This document shows positions 1-10,023 of a DNA stretch of 45,974 nt, one piece after another (position 1 is the stretch's first letter; each line of letters starts with the position of its first letter). Where the stretch lies: positions 1 to 45,974 of the forward strand of contig JAJDNS010000029.1 in NCBI GenBank assembly GCA_022340585.1. Reading direction: 5' to 3'. The stretch comes from Acidobacteriota bacterium (GTDB lineage: Bacteria; Acidobacteriota; Vicinamibacteria; Fen-336). The position numbers and the translations under genes are program-made. The notes below the pieces were generated by a model that did no database searches, had not been told where the DNA came from, and saw only the letters and a list, made by a program, of their open reading frames with translations.

Positions 1-16
1 AGTCGGCGACCCTCCC

Positions 17-715
17 CTACAGGTGCTTCAGCTCGTCGTGCTCGGGCCTTCGGGAGCGCATTCTCTCCAGGGACTCGCGGGCCATGTCGCGTCCGGCGAG
101 GCCGAAGGCGAGGGCGAGGGCGAAGACCGCCCCGCCGAACACGATGGTGAAGGAGGTCAGGATCACGTGGCGCCCGAGCCCCAGGTGCTCGAGGGCCATC
201 GCCGCGAAGAGGACCAGGATGCCCACCTGGGCCACGCCGGCGAGGAGCCGGGCCGAGGGGACCCCGGCGTTGACCGCGCCGATCAGCACGCTGCGACGCA
301 CGAAGCCGGCGAGCAGGCTGCCGAGGAGGAGCAACGCCCCGGCCACGAGGAGGTTCGGCAGGTACGCGAAGGCCTCGTTGACGAGGCTCACCGCCGCGTC
401 CAGATCCAGCGCCGCCACCGCCAGGAGGACGAAGACGGCGAGGACGAGCCAGGCGAGCACCAGGGCGAGGACCCGGGAGGGTGCGGCCCGGATGCCCCCC
501 TTGTGGAGCACGGTGCTGATTCCCATGCGCTCGGAGAAGCGGTCGAAGGCGAGCCACCTCAGGACGAGGCCCACCACGTAGCGGATCGTCACCGCGGCCA
601 GGACCCCGACGGCGAGGAGAGCGAGCGCGGCGAGCAGGTTGGGCACGAAGTCCTGGAAGCGAGCGCCCACCTCCACGAGCGTCGTCCGGATGACCTCGTC
701 GAAGACTTCCTTCAT
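17..715 (-). CDS. MscS-related membrane protein (conserved TM-helix family)
   Basis: A 232-residue integral membrane protein with about five hydrophobic segments (roughly residues 25-52, 79-103, 118-140, 158-178 and 185-208). The last one is rich in Gly and Ala and ends in FGLAGRDMA, resembling the pore-lining helix of small mechanosensitive channels. The large soluble beta domain of true MscS is absent, which fits the 'conserved TM helix' family (PF05552 type). The ATG at 715 is preceded by GGAGG at a good spacing. It is the last gene of the minus-strand operon that makes a charged compatible solute and starts 25 bases after the glycosyltransferase gene, so a role in osmotic release or tension sensing is a reasonable inference. 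Channel activity cannot be read from the sequence. Confidence 0.8.
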   Translation of the reverse strand: MKEVFDEVIRTTLVEVGARFQDFVPNLLAALALLAVGVLAAVTIRYVVGLVLRWLAFDRFSERMGISTVLHKGGIRAAPSRVLALVLAWLVLAVFVLLAVAALDLDAAVSLVNEAFAYLPNLLVAGALLLLGSLLAGFVRRSVLIGAVNAGVPSARLLAGVAQVGILVLFAAMALEHLGLGRHVILTSFTIVFGGAVFALALAFGLAGRDMARESLERMRSRRPEHDELKHL

Positions 716-740
716 CGCAACCTCCTCGACTGCGGAGCGT

Positions 741-2003
741 TCACTTCCACCGCTCGCGCAGGTAGCCTTTCTCCCGGACGAACTCCTCGGCCAGGGCCCG
801 GATCGACTCCTCCACGACCTCTGCCCCGCTGTCCATGTTCGCGATGACGAAGGAGGCGGTGCGACCCAGATAGAGTGGCACCAGCGACCGCAGCAGCTGC
901 TCGCGGTTCAGGGCGCCGCGGCGATAGGCCAGGGCGAAGTCGTAGACGACCCGGACCCAGAGGGAATCGGGGAAGTGAAAGGTCTCGGCCCGGGGGTCGT
1001 CCAGCGCGCAGACCCGGTCGAGAGTCTCCTCCTCGAGAGCCCGGGCCCACACCTCCCCCAGATCGCGGACGCCCTGGCGGAAGATGCCCACCATCCGTCC
1101 CACGTTCACGTTGACCGGCTCCAGGCCGACCCCGTGGGGGAAGCCGAACAGCGGGACGTCCTCGGCGCCCTCGACGTTCTTCCAGCGGTCCTCGTAGGTC
1201 TCCATGAGGTCGAACACCGCCGAGACCACCTGGACGAGCATGGCCGCCAGGTCCGCCCCCGGGTCCTTGGCGTCGTGGATCTTCGCCCCGAGAAAGCTCT
1301 CGCAGACCTTGAAGCCGTCGGCGATCGCGGTGGTGGTCATCCAGATGTCGATCCCGAAGCGGGCCACGTCGGTCTCCCACACCGGCTTGTCCAGGTAGTG
1401 GGACGCGAGGCGGCCCGAGAACCCGAACTCCCCCCCGATCGGCTGCCGCACCTCCCGTCCGTAGAGCGCCCGCGTGAGGGGGTAGACGATCGAGTTGGTG
1501 ATCGTGCCGTCGAACCGGTGGCGCAGGTACATGGGGGCGACGTAGTCGAATCCCCGGCTCACGATTGGCCCGAGCAGCAGCTCGAACCACTCCGGGGTGA
1601 TGCTGCGGAGGTCGGAGTCGACCACCGCGCACGCCTTTGCCTTCAGCCGGTCCGCGATGGCGAAGACGGTCCGGAAGGCGCTGCCCTTCCCCGGGATCCC
1701 GTGATACGGGGTCAGGATCTTGTGGACCGGGCTCACCGGGTGGGAGACGAGGACCGCGCTCGGCGAGGCGAGCTCGGTCTGGGCCACGACCTCGGCCGTG
1801 CCGTCTTTGGAGCCTCCGTCGGAGTTGACGATCACCGCCCGGTGGTCGGGAAAGTACTTGGCCAGCCCGGTCGCCGCCGCCCGCACCACGTGGGCGATCG
1901 TGTCCGCGTTGTTGTAGCTCGGGATGCCCACGAGCAGGTCGACGTTTCCCAGCTCCCGGAGGCGGGCCTCCACGTGGGGCTCGAGAGGGACGCCTCTCTT
2001 CAT
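741..2003 (-). CDS. GT78/GT81-like glycosyltransferase, candidate glucosylglycerate-extending enzyme
   Basis: A 420-residue GT-A glycosyltransferase. Seen: a nucleotide-sugar region near residues 58-70 (VNSDGGSKDGT), a DxD-type metal motif DSD at 129-131, an acceptor-loop motif QPIGGEFGF at 187-195 and DVARFGIDIW at 212-221, all matching the architecture of mannosylglycerate synthase and GpgS families. The C-terminal 190 residues are helical and unassigned. Its ATG overlaps the stop of the upstream phosphatase gene (ATGA), so the two are translationally coupled. Because GpgS and a phosphatase are already encoded upstream, I infer a second sugar transfer, giving mannosylglucosylglycerate (as in Petrotoga) or glucosylglucosylglycerate (as in Persephonella). 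A direct glucosylglycerate synthase is the other option. The donor sugar cannot be decided from sequence. Confidence 0.8.
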   Translation of the reverse strand: MKRGVPLEPHVEARLRELGNVDLLVGIPSYNNADTIAHVVRAAATGLAKYFPDHRAVIVNSDGGSKDGTAEVVAQTELASPSAVLVSHPVSPVHKILTPYHGIPGKGSAFRTVFAIADRLKAKACAVVDSDLRSITPEWFELLLGPIVSRGFDYVAPMYLRHRFDGTITNSIVYPLTRALYGREVRQPIGGEFGFSGRLASHYLDKPVWETDVARFGIDIWMTTTAIADGFKVCESFLGAKIHDAKDPGADLAAMLVQVVSAVFDLMETYEDRWKNVEGAEDVPLFGFPHGVGLEPVNVNVGRMVGIFRQGVRDLGEVWARALEEETLDRVCALDDPRAETFHFPDSLWVRVVYDFALAYRRGALNREQLLRSLVPLYLGRTASFVIANMDSGAEVVEESIRALAEEFVREKGYLRERWK

Positions 2004-2851
2004 GCGTCGACCCGGGGCCACGAGCGACCGGCCAGGACGCCGAGGACCGTCGTCGCCCAGCCCGCGGGGCCGGGGGCCGGGCCCCGCTCCGCTCCCGGCA
2101 GGGCCGCGGCCAGGGCCGGCTCGAGCCCGCCGTCCTTGCCGGGCATGACGACTGGTCGGTCGACGGCCTCCAGCATGGACAGGTCGTTGGCGGAGTCCCC
2201 GAGCCCCACCGTCTGCCCGAGAGGAGCCAGGGGCAGAAGCCGCAGGAGCGCCCGGAGCGCCTCTCCCTTGTCCACGGGCCCGGTCAGGTGGTGGAAGCGA
2301 CCACCCCGGGTGACCTGCAGGCCCCGCTTCCGGGCGGCCTCGTCCAGGCGCTGGTCGTGCTTCGTCCCGTTGCCCTCCACGAGGAAGGGCTCGTCCCACT
2401 CGCGCTGCATGGCGCGCTGGGTCGCCACCAGCCCCAGGCCGGTGCGGGCCGTCACCTCGTCTTCCGACATGGTGGCGAACCCCCGGGCGGTGACCCCTGC
2501 CTCGTCGGCCACCTCGGGCAGGGCGGCGATGAGGTCGGCCCGGGCCACCCCGAGGGGAACGACCAGGCGTGAGCCGTGTCGCCAGGCTCCGGGGGGCGCG
2601 ACCGGGAGCGAGTCCGCGGGGAAGACGAGGGCGCCGCCGTTCTCCACCACGAGGGGCGTGGCCAGGCCCAGCCGGGCGGCGAGGGGCTCCATCTCCGCCC
2701 GGGTCTTGCTGCTGCACAGAACGAGGGGAATGCCGCGATCGGCCAGGGCCGCGAGGGCGGGCCGGGCCGGGGCGAAGTCGTATGTGTCCTCGTCGAGCAG
2801 CGTTCCGTCGAGGTCGGTGACGACCAGACGGCAGTCGTTGTGGCGACTCAC
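2000..2851 (-). CDS. HAD phosphatase, mannosyl/glucosyl-3-phosphoglycerate phosphatase family
   Basis: A 283-residue cytosolic HAD phosphatase of the MpgP/GpgP family, which removes the phosphate from glycosyl-3-phosphoglycerate. Motif I is TDLDGTLLDED (nucleophile Asp13, acid/base Asp15), motif II lies in LVLCSSKTR, and motif IV is GLGDSANDLSML near the C-terminus; all key residues are present. I chose the GTG at 2851 because it overlaps the stop of the upstream synthase gene (GTGA) and sits 12 residues before motif I; the longer frame upstream runs inside that gene. Known GpgP enzymes also accept mannosyl substrates, and MggB-type phosphatases of the mannosylglucosylglycerate pathway belong to the same family, so the exact substrate depends on the neighbouring glycosyltransferases. 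Confidence 0.88.
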   Translation of the reverse strand: MSRHNDCRLVVTDLDGTLLDEDTYDFAPARPALAALADRGIPLVLCSSKTRAEMEPLAARLGLATPLVVENGGALVFPADSLPVAPPGAWRHGSRLVVPLGVARADLIAALPEVADEAGVTARGFATMSEDEVTARTGLGLVATQRAMQREWDEPFLVEGNGTKHDQRLDEAARKRGLQVTRGGRFHHLTGPVDKGEALRALLRLLPLAPLGQTVGLGDSANDLSMLEAVDRPVVMPGKDGGLEPALAAALPGAERGPAPGPAGWATTVLGVLAGRSWPRVDA

Positions 2852-4077
2852 CGCCGCGAACCGATCGGCGCCTCCTCCCCGCGGCTGACCGCGGAGAGCA
2901 GCCGCGCGCTCGCATCGGGGACGCCCGCCCACACGCGGGTCCAGTTGGGCACGAGGGGCGGGCCCAGGGGGTCGACCAGGAACTCGTCGATGGAGGCCCG
3001 CAGGGCTTCGGTGAAGACGTGCACGCTCTGCTCCTCGGCGTGGCGGTCGTAGTTCAGGTGGTTGACAACCGATACCGCGTAGCTGTCGGTGACCGCGTCT
3101 TCCGCGTGGCGCTGGTAGGCGGCAAGGAGGCTCATGAGCAGCCCCGGGGAGAGGTTCACTCCGGCCGCGGCGAGTGTGCGCAGAAGGTGCTTGATGACGT
3201 CGCGCGCCATGCGGTTGAGTCCCTGGGTCGGGTCCTGGCCCGAGAGCTCCTGGTGCTTGTGGTCATAGCGCTCCGCGACTTCGACCTGACAGAGCCGGCC
3301 CGGGGCCCGGTGCCGGAGCGCCTCGAACAACGTCACGATCTCCAGACCCCAGTCGCAGGGGAGGCGCATCTTCTCGGCGAGGTCGCGCTTGATCGTGAAC
3401 TCCCCGGAGAGGGCGTAGCGGAACGAGGCAAGGTAGCCGATGTACGGGTCCTGTCCGATGAGCCGCGTGAAGGCCCCGAGCAGGGGGGTCAGCAGAAGGC
3501 GGGTCACGCGGCCGTGAAGGCGATCCGACACCCGCGCGTAGTAGGCCTTCACGAAGTCGAAGTCGACGGTGGGCTCGAGAGCGGGGAGCACCAGGCGCCC
3601 CAGCATCCAGCGGGTGAAGTTGACGACGTCGGCGTCCTGGAAGGAGATGTACGATGCGCGGTCCTCGGCCAGCACGTGCCCGATGGCCAGCCAGCAGGCC
3701 CGGCCCTTTCCCGGCTCCCCGGTGTAGAGCCCGGCCGCCGCCATTTCCGCCACGAACGCCGACACCGCGGGCGACTCGCTCCAGAGAACCACCTTGCGCC
3801 CGGGATAGCATCCGAAGTACTCGAGGGCGCGACGGTAGTCCTCGCGGCTCGCCCGGTTGAGGGAGACCACCAGGGTGTCCACCCAGGTCACCGAGCACAG
3901 CTCGTCGAGGATCCGCTTCAGGGCGGGACGGTCCATCTCCGCGGGGACCATGGGGAGGACCAGGGCCACCGGGAAGCGCTCGGCCAGCACCTGGAGGCGC
4001 TGCTCCATCTCCTCCGGGTCCCGGGAGACGAGGCGCGGAATCGCGGTGACGGGTCCGAACTGGTGGAAGTCGCTCAC
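2848..4077 (-). CDS. gpgS: Glucosyl-3-phosphoglycerate synthase
   Basis: A 409-residue GT81-type enzyme that transfers glucose from an NDP-glucose donor to 3-phosphoglycerate, the first step of glucosylglycerate-type osmolyte synthesis. Diagnostic stretches are QDADVVNF (metal-binding DAD at 148-150), VKAYYARV followed by GRVTRLLLTPLL (about 176-200), LSGEFTIKRDLAEKM (about 223), DWGLEIVTLFEA and a YDHKHQ histidine segment (about 271). I start it at GTG 4077, where AGGAG lies a few bases upstream. An in-frame GTG at 4140 lies on top of the likely -10 box and would precede transcription. It is the first gene of a four-gene operon with GTGA and ATGA overlaps and is divergent from the Kef-type antiporter. 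Confidence 0.85.
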   Translation of the reverse strand: MSDFHQFGPVTAIPRLVSRDPEEMEQRLQVLAERFPVALVLPMVPAEMDRPALKRILDELCSVTWVDTLVVSLNRASREDYRRALEYFGCYPGRKVVLWSESPAVSAFVAEMAAAGLYTGEPGKGRACWLAIGHVLAEDRASYISFQDADVVNFTRWMLGRLVLPALEPTVDFDFVKAYYARVSDRLHGRVTRLLLTPLLGAFTRLIGQDPYIGYLASFRYALSGEFTIKRDLAEKMRLPCDWGLEIVTLFEALRHRAPGRLCQVEVAERYDHKHQELSGQDPTQGLNRMARDVIKHLLRTLAAAGVNLSPGLLMSLLAAYQRHAEDAVTDSYAVSVVNHLNYDRHAEEQSVHVFTEALRASIDEFLVDPLGPPLVPNWTRVWAGVPDASARLLSAVSRGEEAPIGSRR

Positions 4078-4139
4078 GTGTCTCCTGACACCGTGCGGGC
4101 GGCACTTCAGACGGGGACCCTCGAGGGCTGCGGACAACA

Positions 4140-4145
4140 CCTATA
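4140..4145 (-). promoter_or_regulatory. Putative -10 box of the gpgS operon
   Basis: The minus strand reads TATAGG here, about 63 bases before the GTG at 4077, followed by a leader that carries an AGGAG ribosome-binding site. I see no convincing -35 element. It lies back to back with the putative promoter of the antiporter gene. Confidence 0.35.
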
Positions 4146-4175
4146 CCACATCCCCGGGGGCGGTGCGGCCGGTGT

Positions 4176-4181
4176 TAGACT
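4176..4181 (+). promoter_or_regulatory. Putative -10 box TAGACT upstream of the Kef-type antiporter
   Basis: TAGACT ends 10 bases before the ATG at 4192, leaving room for only about 3-4 transcribed bases. No Shine-Dalgarno sequence is visible in between. It matches the TAnACT elements found before other genes in this window. Confidence 0.45.
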
Positions 4182-4191
4182 GCGGGTTCCC

Positions 4192-5472
4192 ATGGCGGCC
4201 CTCCCTGCTCTCCTGTCCTCGGTCGGCGCCGGCGGAGAGCAGGCCCGTATCCTCCTCGCCCTCGCCTTCGTCCTGGCCGGGGCCAAGCTCGCCGGTGCCC
4301 TCGTCGCCCGGCTCGGCCAGCCCGCCGTCCTCGGCGAGCTCCTGGTCGGCGTCGTCCTCGGCAACCTCGCCCTGTTCGGCGGCCCCAGCCTCGGGACCCT
4401 CGAGGCGTCCGAGACCTTTGCCGTGCTCGCCGAGCTCGGAGCCATCCTGCTTCTCTTCGACGTGGGCCTCGAGTCCACGCCCAAGGAAATGCTGGCGGTG
4501 GGCCTGCCGGCGACGGTGGTGGCGGTGCTGGGTGTGGTCACCCCCATGACCCTGGGCTACGGCGTGGGCTGGGCCCTCATGCCCGAGGAGTCCTGGATGA
4601 CCCACGCCTTCCTCGGGGCCATGCTGGCCGCGACCTCGGTGGGGATCACCGCCCGGGTGCTCCAGGACGCCGGGGCCATCCGTCGCCCCGCCGCCCGCAT
4701 CATCCTGGGGGCGGCGGTCATCGACGACGTCCTCGGCCTCGTGGTCCTCGCCATCATCACCGGCGTCATCCAGGCCGCCGCGACCGGCGTGACCCTCGAG
4801 GCCAGCGGCATCGCGGTGATCGTGGCGAAGGCCCTGGGCTTCCTGGTCCTGGCGGTGGCCATCGGCTCCGCGGTCTCGCCGCGGTTGTTCCGCCACGCCC
4901 TCGCCATCCAGTCCACCGGGCTCGTACAGGCCCTCTCCCTCAGCGTCTGCTTCGGCCTGGCCTGGCTGGCCCAGAAGGCCGGGCTCGCTCCGATCGTGGG
5001 GGCGTTCGCCGCCGGACTCGTGCTCGAGGACGTCCACTTCGAGGATCACATCAAGCGCGGAGATCGCCCTCTGCACGAGAGCCTGCGACCCCTCACCGCG
5101 CTCCTCGTGCCCGTCTTCTTCGTGCGGATGGGCATGTTGGTCCACGTCGAGACCTTCGCGCAGCCGGGAGTGATGGGCTTCGCCGTCCTCCTCACCGTGG
5201 CGGCGATGATCGGCAAGTGGGCCTGCGCCCTCGGGACGCCTCGAGGAGTGTCCGGGACGACGGTGGGCCTGGGGATGATGCCCCGGGGCGAGGTGGGCCT
5301 CATCTTCGCTGGCATCGGTGCCCAGCTCACTCTCGCTGGCGAGCCGGTGGTGAGCCGGTCCACCTACGCCGCCGCCGTCTTCATGGTCGTGGCCACCACC
5401 ATGGCCACGCCGCCCCTCCTCCTCTGGGCCCTCCGTCGCGAGACGAAGGGCGTCGGCCCCGGCGCCCCCTGA
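4192..5472 (+). CDS. Kef-type (CPA2) cation/proton antiporter membrane protein
   Basis: A 426-residue polytopic membrane protein with about 12 hydrophobic segments and the sequence pattern of the Na+/H+ exchanger domain of the CPA2 family. Conserved stretches include RLGQPAVLGELLVGVVLGN near the N-terminus, LLLFDVGLES, AATSVGITARVLQDAG and AAVIDDVLGLVVLAI (the ion-binding region), and MMPRGEVGLIF near the end. There is no cytosolic TrkA-N/RCK domain, so it is a short form without the nucleotide-gated regulator of KefB/KefC. The frame stays open far upstream but that part is antisense to gpgS; ATG 4192 directly follows a TAGACT box. Na+/H+ or K+/H+ exchange is inferred from family and from the osmoadaptation neighbours. 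Confidence 0.9.
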   Translation: MAALPALLSSVGAGGEQARILLALAFVLAGAKLAGALVARLGQPAVLGELLVGVVLGNLALFGGPSLGTLEASETFAVLAELGAILLLFDVGLESTPKEMLAVGLPATVVAVLGVVTPMTLGYGVGWALMPEESWMTHAFLGAMLAATSVGITARVLQDAGAIRRPAARIILGAAVIDDVLGLVVLAIITGVIQAAATGVTLEASGIAVIVAKALGFLVLAVAIGSAVSPRLFRHALAIQSTGLVQALSLSVCFGLAWLAQKAGLAPIVGAFAAGLVLEDVHFEDHIKRGDRPLHESLRPLTALLVPVFFVRMGMLVHVETFAQPGVMGFAVLLTVAAMIGKWACALGTPRGVSGTTVGLGMMPRGEVGLIFAGIGAQLTLAGEPVVSRSTYAAAVFMVVATTMATPPLLLWALRRETKGVGPGAP

Positions 5473-5523
5473 CCGTCGCCCCGCCGCCGGCCCAGACGCT
5501 TGAGCCGACCGCCTTCTCGAGAC

Positions 5524-5529
5524 CATAAT
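5524..5529 (+). promoter_or_regulatory. Putative -10 box of the trehalose gene
   Basis: CATAAT lies 21 bases upstream of the ATG at 5551, in the short gap after the antiporter gene. No clear -35 element and no strong ribosome-binding site are visible. An in-frame GTG at 5542 is a possible alternative start. Confidence 0.35.
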
Positions 5530-5550
5530 CCCCTACGGATCGTGAGCGGC

Positions 5551-7749
<2,199 letters not shown>

Positions 7750-7769
7750 GCCTTCGCGGGCCGAACGGG

Positions 7770-8831
7770 TCAGGCGGCGCGTCGGCGCCGGACCTCGCGC
7801 CAGACGACGACACTGAGGGTCGCTACCGACAGTGGGATCACGAAGACCATCACCGCCCGGTTGAGGGCGGGGAGCGCGGTGTGCTGCTCCGCCTGGACCA
7901 CGACGAAGAAGAGGTACACCGCGTAGTACGAGAGGAAGATCGCGCCCTCCCAGCGGGCGATCCGGTGTCCGGCGAAGAAGATGGGCAGGCAGGCCACCGC
8001 GACCGCGATCATCACCGGGAGATCGAACCACAGCGCCGCCTCCGGCACCGGCACCCCGGCCGGGGCCACGACGGCGGTGAGACCCAGCACGTAGGCGATG
8101 TTGAAGATGTTCGAGCCGATCGCGTTGCCCACCGCCATGTCCCGTTGCCCCCGCGCCGCAGCGACGAGGGAGGCCGCGACCTCCGGCAGCGACGTGCCCA
8201 CCGCGACCACGGTCAGGCCCACCACGAGGTCGCTCACCCCGAGGGCTCGGGCGAAGGCGCTGGCGGCCTCCACCATCCAGCGGGCCCCCAGCACGAGGAG
8301 CACCATCCCGACCGCGACCAGGAGCACCGCCCGGGTCAGGCCGAGGCGGGAGCGAGGCTCGTCGTCGGGGCTCGCCTCGCCTCCCTGCCGGCTCACGCGG
8401 ATCGCGTACACCGTGTAGACCAGGCCGGCGGTGAAGAGGAGCGTTCCCCCCAGTCGGCCGATCTGGCCGTTCACGCCGAGAAAGAACACCGCGAAGGACA
8501 GCATGATGAGGATCGGCACATCGCGCCAGACCAGCCGGCGGGACACCACGAGGGGAGCCAGAAGGGCCGTCACCCCGAGCACGCCCAGGATGTTGATGAT
8601 GTTGCTCCCGACCACGTTGCCGAGGGCCAGGCCCCCCTGGCCGCCCATCACCGCCCCGAGGCTGACCGCCAGCTCCGGGGCGCCGGTCCCCCAGGCCACG
8701 ACGGTCAGGCCGATGACGAGAGAGGACAGACCGAACCGCCGGGCGAGGGCGACGGCGCCGCTCACGAGGGCGTGGCCCCCGGTAACGAGCACGACGAGGC
8801 CGCCCAGGAACAGGAAGACGTGCAGTGTCAC
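7770..8831 (-). CDS. CaCA-family sodium/calcium exchanger
   Basis: A 353-residue membrane protein of the cation/Ca2+ exchanger family (YrbG/CaxA-like). Both alpha repeats are intact: VVAWGTGAPELAVSL with GNVVGSNIINI in the first half, and VVAVGTSLPEVAASL with GNAIGSNIFNI in the second, joined by a polar loop around residues 145-160. The paired acidic residues in the GAPEL and SLPEV motifs form the ion site in known members. About ten hydrophobic segments. It converges with the trehalose gene (20 bases between the stops) and completes the ion and osmolyte block. Na+/Ca2+ exchange is likely, but K+ dependence or H+ coupling cannot be excluded. Confidence 0.9.
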   Translation of the reverse strand: MTLHVFLFLGGLVVLVTGGHALVSGAVALARRFGLSSLVIGLTVVAWGTGAPELAVSLGAVMGGQGGLALGNVVGSNIINILGVLGVTALLAPLVVSRRLVWRDVPILIMLSFAVFFLGVNGQIGRLGGTLLFTAGLVYTVYAIRVSRQGGEASPDDEPRSRLGLTRAVLLVAVGMVLLVLGARWMVEAASAFARALGVSDLVVGLTVVAVGTSLPEVAASLVAAARGQRDMAVGNAIGSNIFNIAYVLGLTAVVAPAGVPVPEAALWFDLPVMIAVAVACLPIFFAGHRIARWEGAIFLSYYAVYLFFVVVQAEQHTALPALNRAVMVFVIPLSVATLSVVVWREVRRRRAA

Positions 8832-8906
8832 GAGGGCAAGCTCACGGGTGGGGCCGGCATGGCGGAGTGGAGGGCCAGACTACCACAGCGGCGCCCAGGA
8901 GCCGGG

Positions 8907-8912
8907 TATACT
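8907..8912 (+). promoter_or_regulatory. Putative -10 box TATACT of the DUF481 gene
   Basis: TATACT lies 12 bases upstream of ATG 8925. Transcription would begin only a few bases before the start codon and no Shine-Dalgarno sequence is visible. No -35 element is obvious at the expected distance. Confidence 0.45.
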
Positions 8913-8924
8913 CGCGGCGATCGG

Positions 8925-9995
8925 ATGAACCCTCCTGGCCCTGGCATGGGGCGGTACGCCCGCCGGCACGCAGCAGTCGCGCTCGCCACCGCCCTCGCCC
9001 TCCTGCTGCCGGGGCTGCTCGCCCCCGCTCACGCCCGGCCCAAGACCGATACCGTTGCCCTGAAGAACGGGGACGAGATCACCTGCGAGATCGTGTCCCT
9101 CCAGCGAGGCAGGCTGCGGGTGAAGACGGACGACATGGGCACGATCAACGTCGAGTGGGACAAGATCGCCGGGGTCACCGGCAAGGGCCTCTTCGAGATC
9201 GAGGACCTGGCGGGCCGTCTGTTCTACGGGCCCCTCGAGACCGTCCCGGAGAAGGGGCTTCAGGTCGCCACGGCCACGGGGATCGAGACCGTGCCGCTCC
9301 CTTCCGTCGCGCGCCTCATGTTCATCGAGGCCAGCTTCTGGAAGAGGCTCTCGGGCTCCGTGGACATCGGCTTCGGCTACACCAAATCCAGCGAGCTCGC
9401 CCAGCTGAACGCGGACGTTTCCGTCAAGTTCACCCGCCCGACCTTCGTGTCCGAGTTCAACGCCAGCTCGTACATGCAACGACAGGAGGATGTGGAAGAC
9501 ACGTCGCGCAACTCGATCTCCCTCAGCTACACGCGCGTCCGGGAGAACCGACAGCTCGTTGTGGGCCGGGTGTCGGCCGACCAGAATCAGGCGCTCGGCT
9601 ACGACCTCCGGGCCGGCGTGACCGGGGCCTACGGAAAGTACTTCGTCCGAAGCCGGGGAAACGAGATGCTCGGTGCCGCCGGGCTCTACGTCAACCGCGA
9701 GGTCCCCGTCGACGGCGAGAGCGTCAACAACGTCGAGGCGATCGTGGCGGCCGACTGGGCCAACTTCGCCTACGACTTCCCGAAGACCGACGTCGAGATC
9801 AAGACGGTGTTCATCCTGGGGTTGACCGACTGGGGCCGCTACCGCGCGGACGTGGAGGCCCGCTTCACGCGCGAGCTCCTCAAGGATTTCAGCTTCGTGA
9901 TCAAGGGCTACTACAACTTCGATTCCCGGCCCCCGAGCGAGGGGGCGGCCCGGGACGACTACCAGGCCTCCGTCGCCCTGGGCTACACGTTCTGA
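8925..9995 (+). CDS. DUF481 outer-membrane beta-barrel protein
   Basis: A 356-residue exported protein. The N-terminus has a basic region (RYARRH), a hydrophobic core of Ala and Leu and a likely cleavage near AHARPK, a classical signal peptide. Residues about 40-110 contain a small Sm/SH3-like beta module (LKNGDEITCEIVSLQRGRLR) of the kind found before DUF481 barrels. The rest is alternating aromatic and polar strands ending in VALGYTF, with a terminal Phe typical of outer-membrane barrel proteins. The start is ATG 8925; ATG 8946 is an alternative. The gene lies just before the dynamin-like GTPase on the same strand. The family is of unknown function. Confidence 0.82.
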   Translation: MNPPGPGMGRYARRHAAVALATALALLLPGLLAPAHARPKTDTVALKNGDEITCEIVSLQRGRLRVKTDDMGTINVEWDKIAGVTGKGLFEIEDLAGRLFYGPLETVPEKGLQVATATGIETVPLPSVARLMFIEASFWKRLSGSVDIGFGYTKSSELAQLNADVSVKFTRPTFVSEFNASSYMQRQEDVEDTSRNSISLSYTRVRENRQLVVGRVSADQNQALGYDLRAGVTGAYGKYFVRSRGNEMLGAAGLYVNREVPVDGESVNNVEAIVAADWANFAYDFPKTDVEIKTVFILGLTDWGRYRADVEARFTRELLKDFSFVIKGYYNFDSRPPSEGAARDDYQASVALGYTF

Positions 9996-10005
9996 GGTTT
10001 CGTAC

Positions 10006-10011
10006 TAAGCT
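10006..10011 (+). promoter_or_regulatory. Possible -10 box upstream of the dynamin-like GTPase
   Basis: TAAGCT (overlapping TACTAA) lies 12 bases before ATG 10024 in the 28-base gap after the DUF481 gene. No ribosome-binding site is visible. It may be an internal promoter with a very short leader, but read-through from the upstream gene is also possible. Confidence 0.3.
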
Positions 10012-10023
10012 CTGACCGGTTCC

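Noticed and set aside
4078..4140. A longer GpgS starting at GTG 4140
   Set aside because: The GTG lies within the probable -10 box and the added 21 residues look non-natural; GTG 4077 has an AGGAG site.
3019..4191. A long in-frame upstream extension of the Kef-type antiporter
   Set aside because: It runs antisense through gpgS and has no membrane or exchanger features; the exchanger similarity begins at ATG 4192 just after a -10 box.
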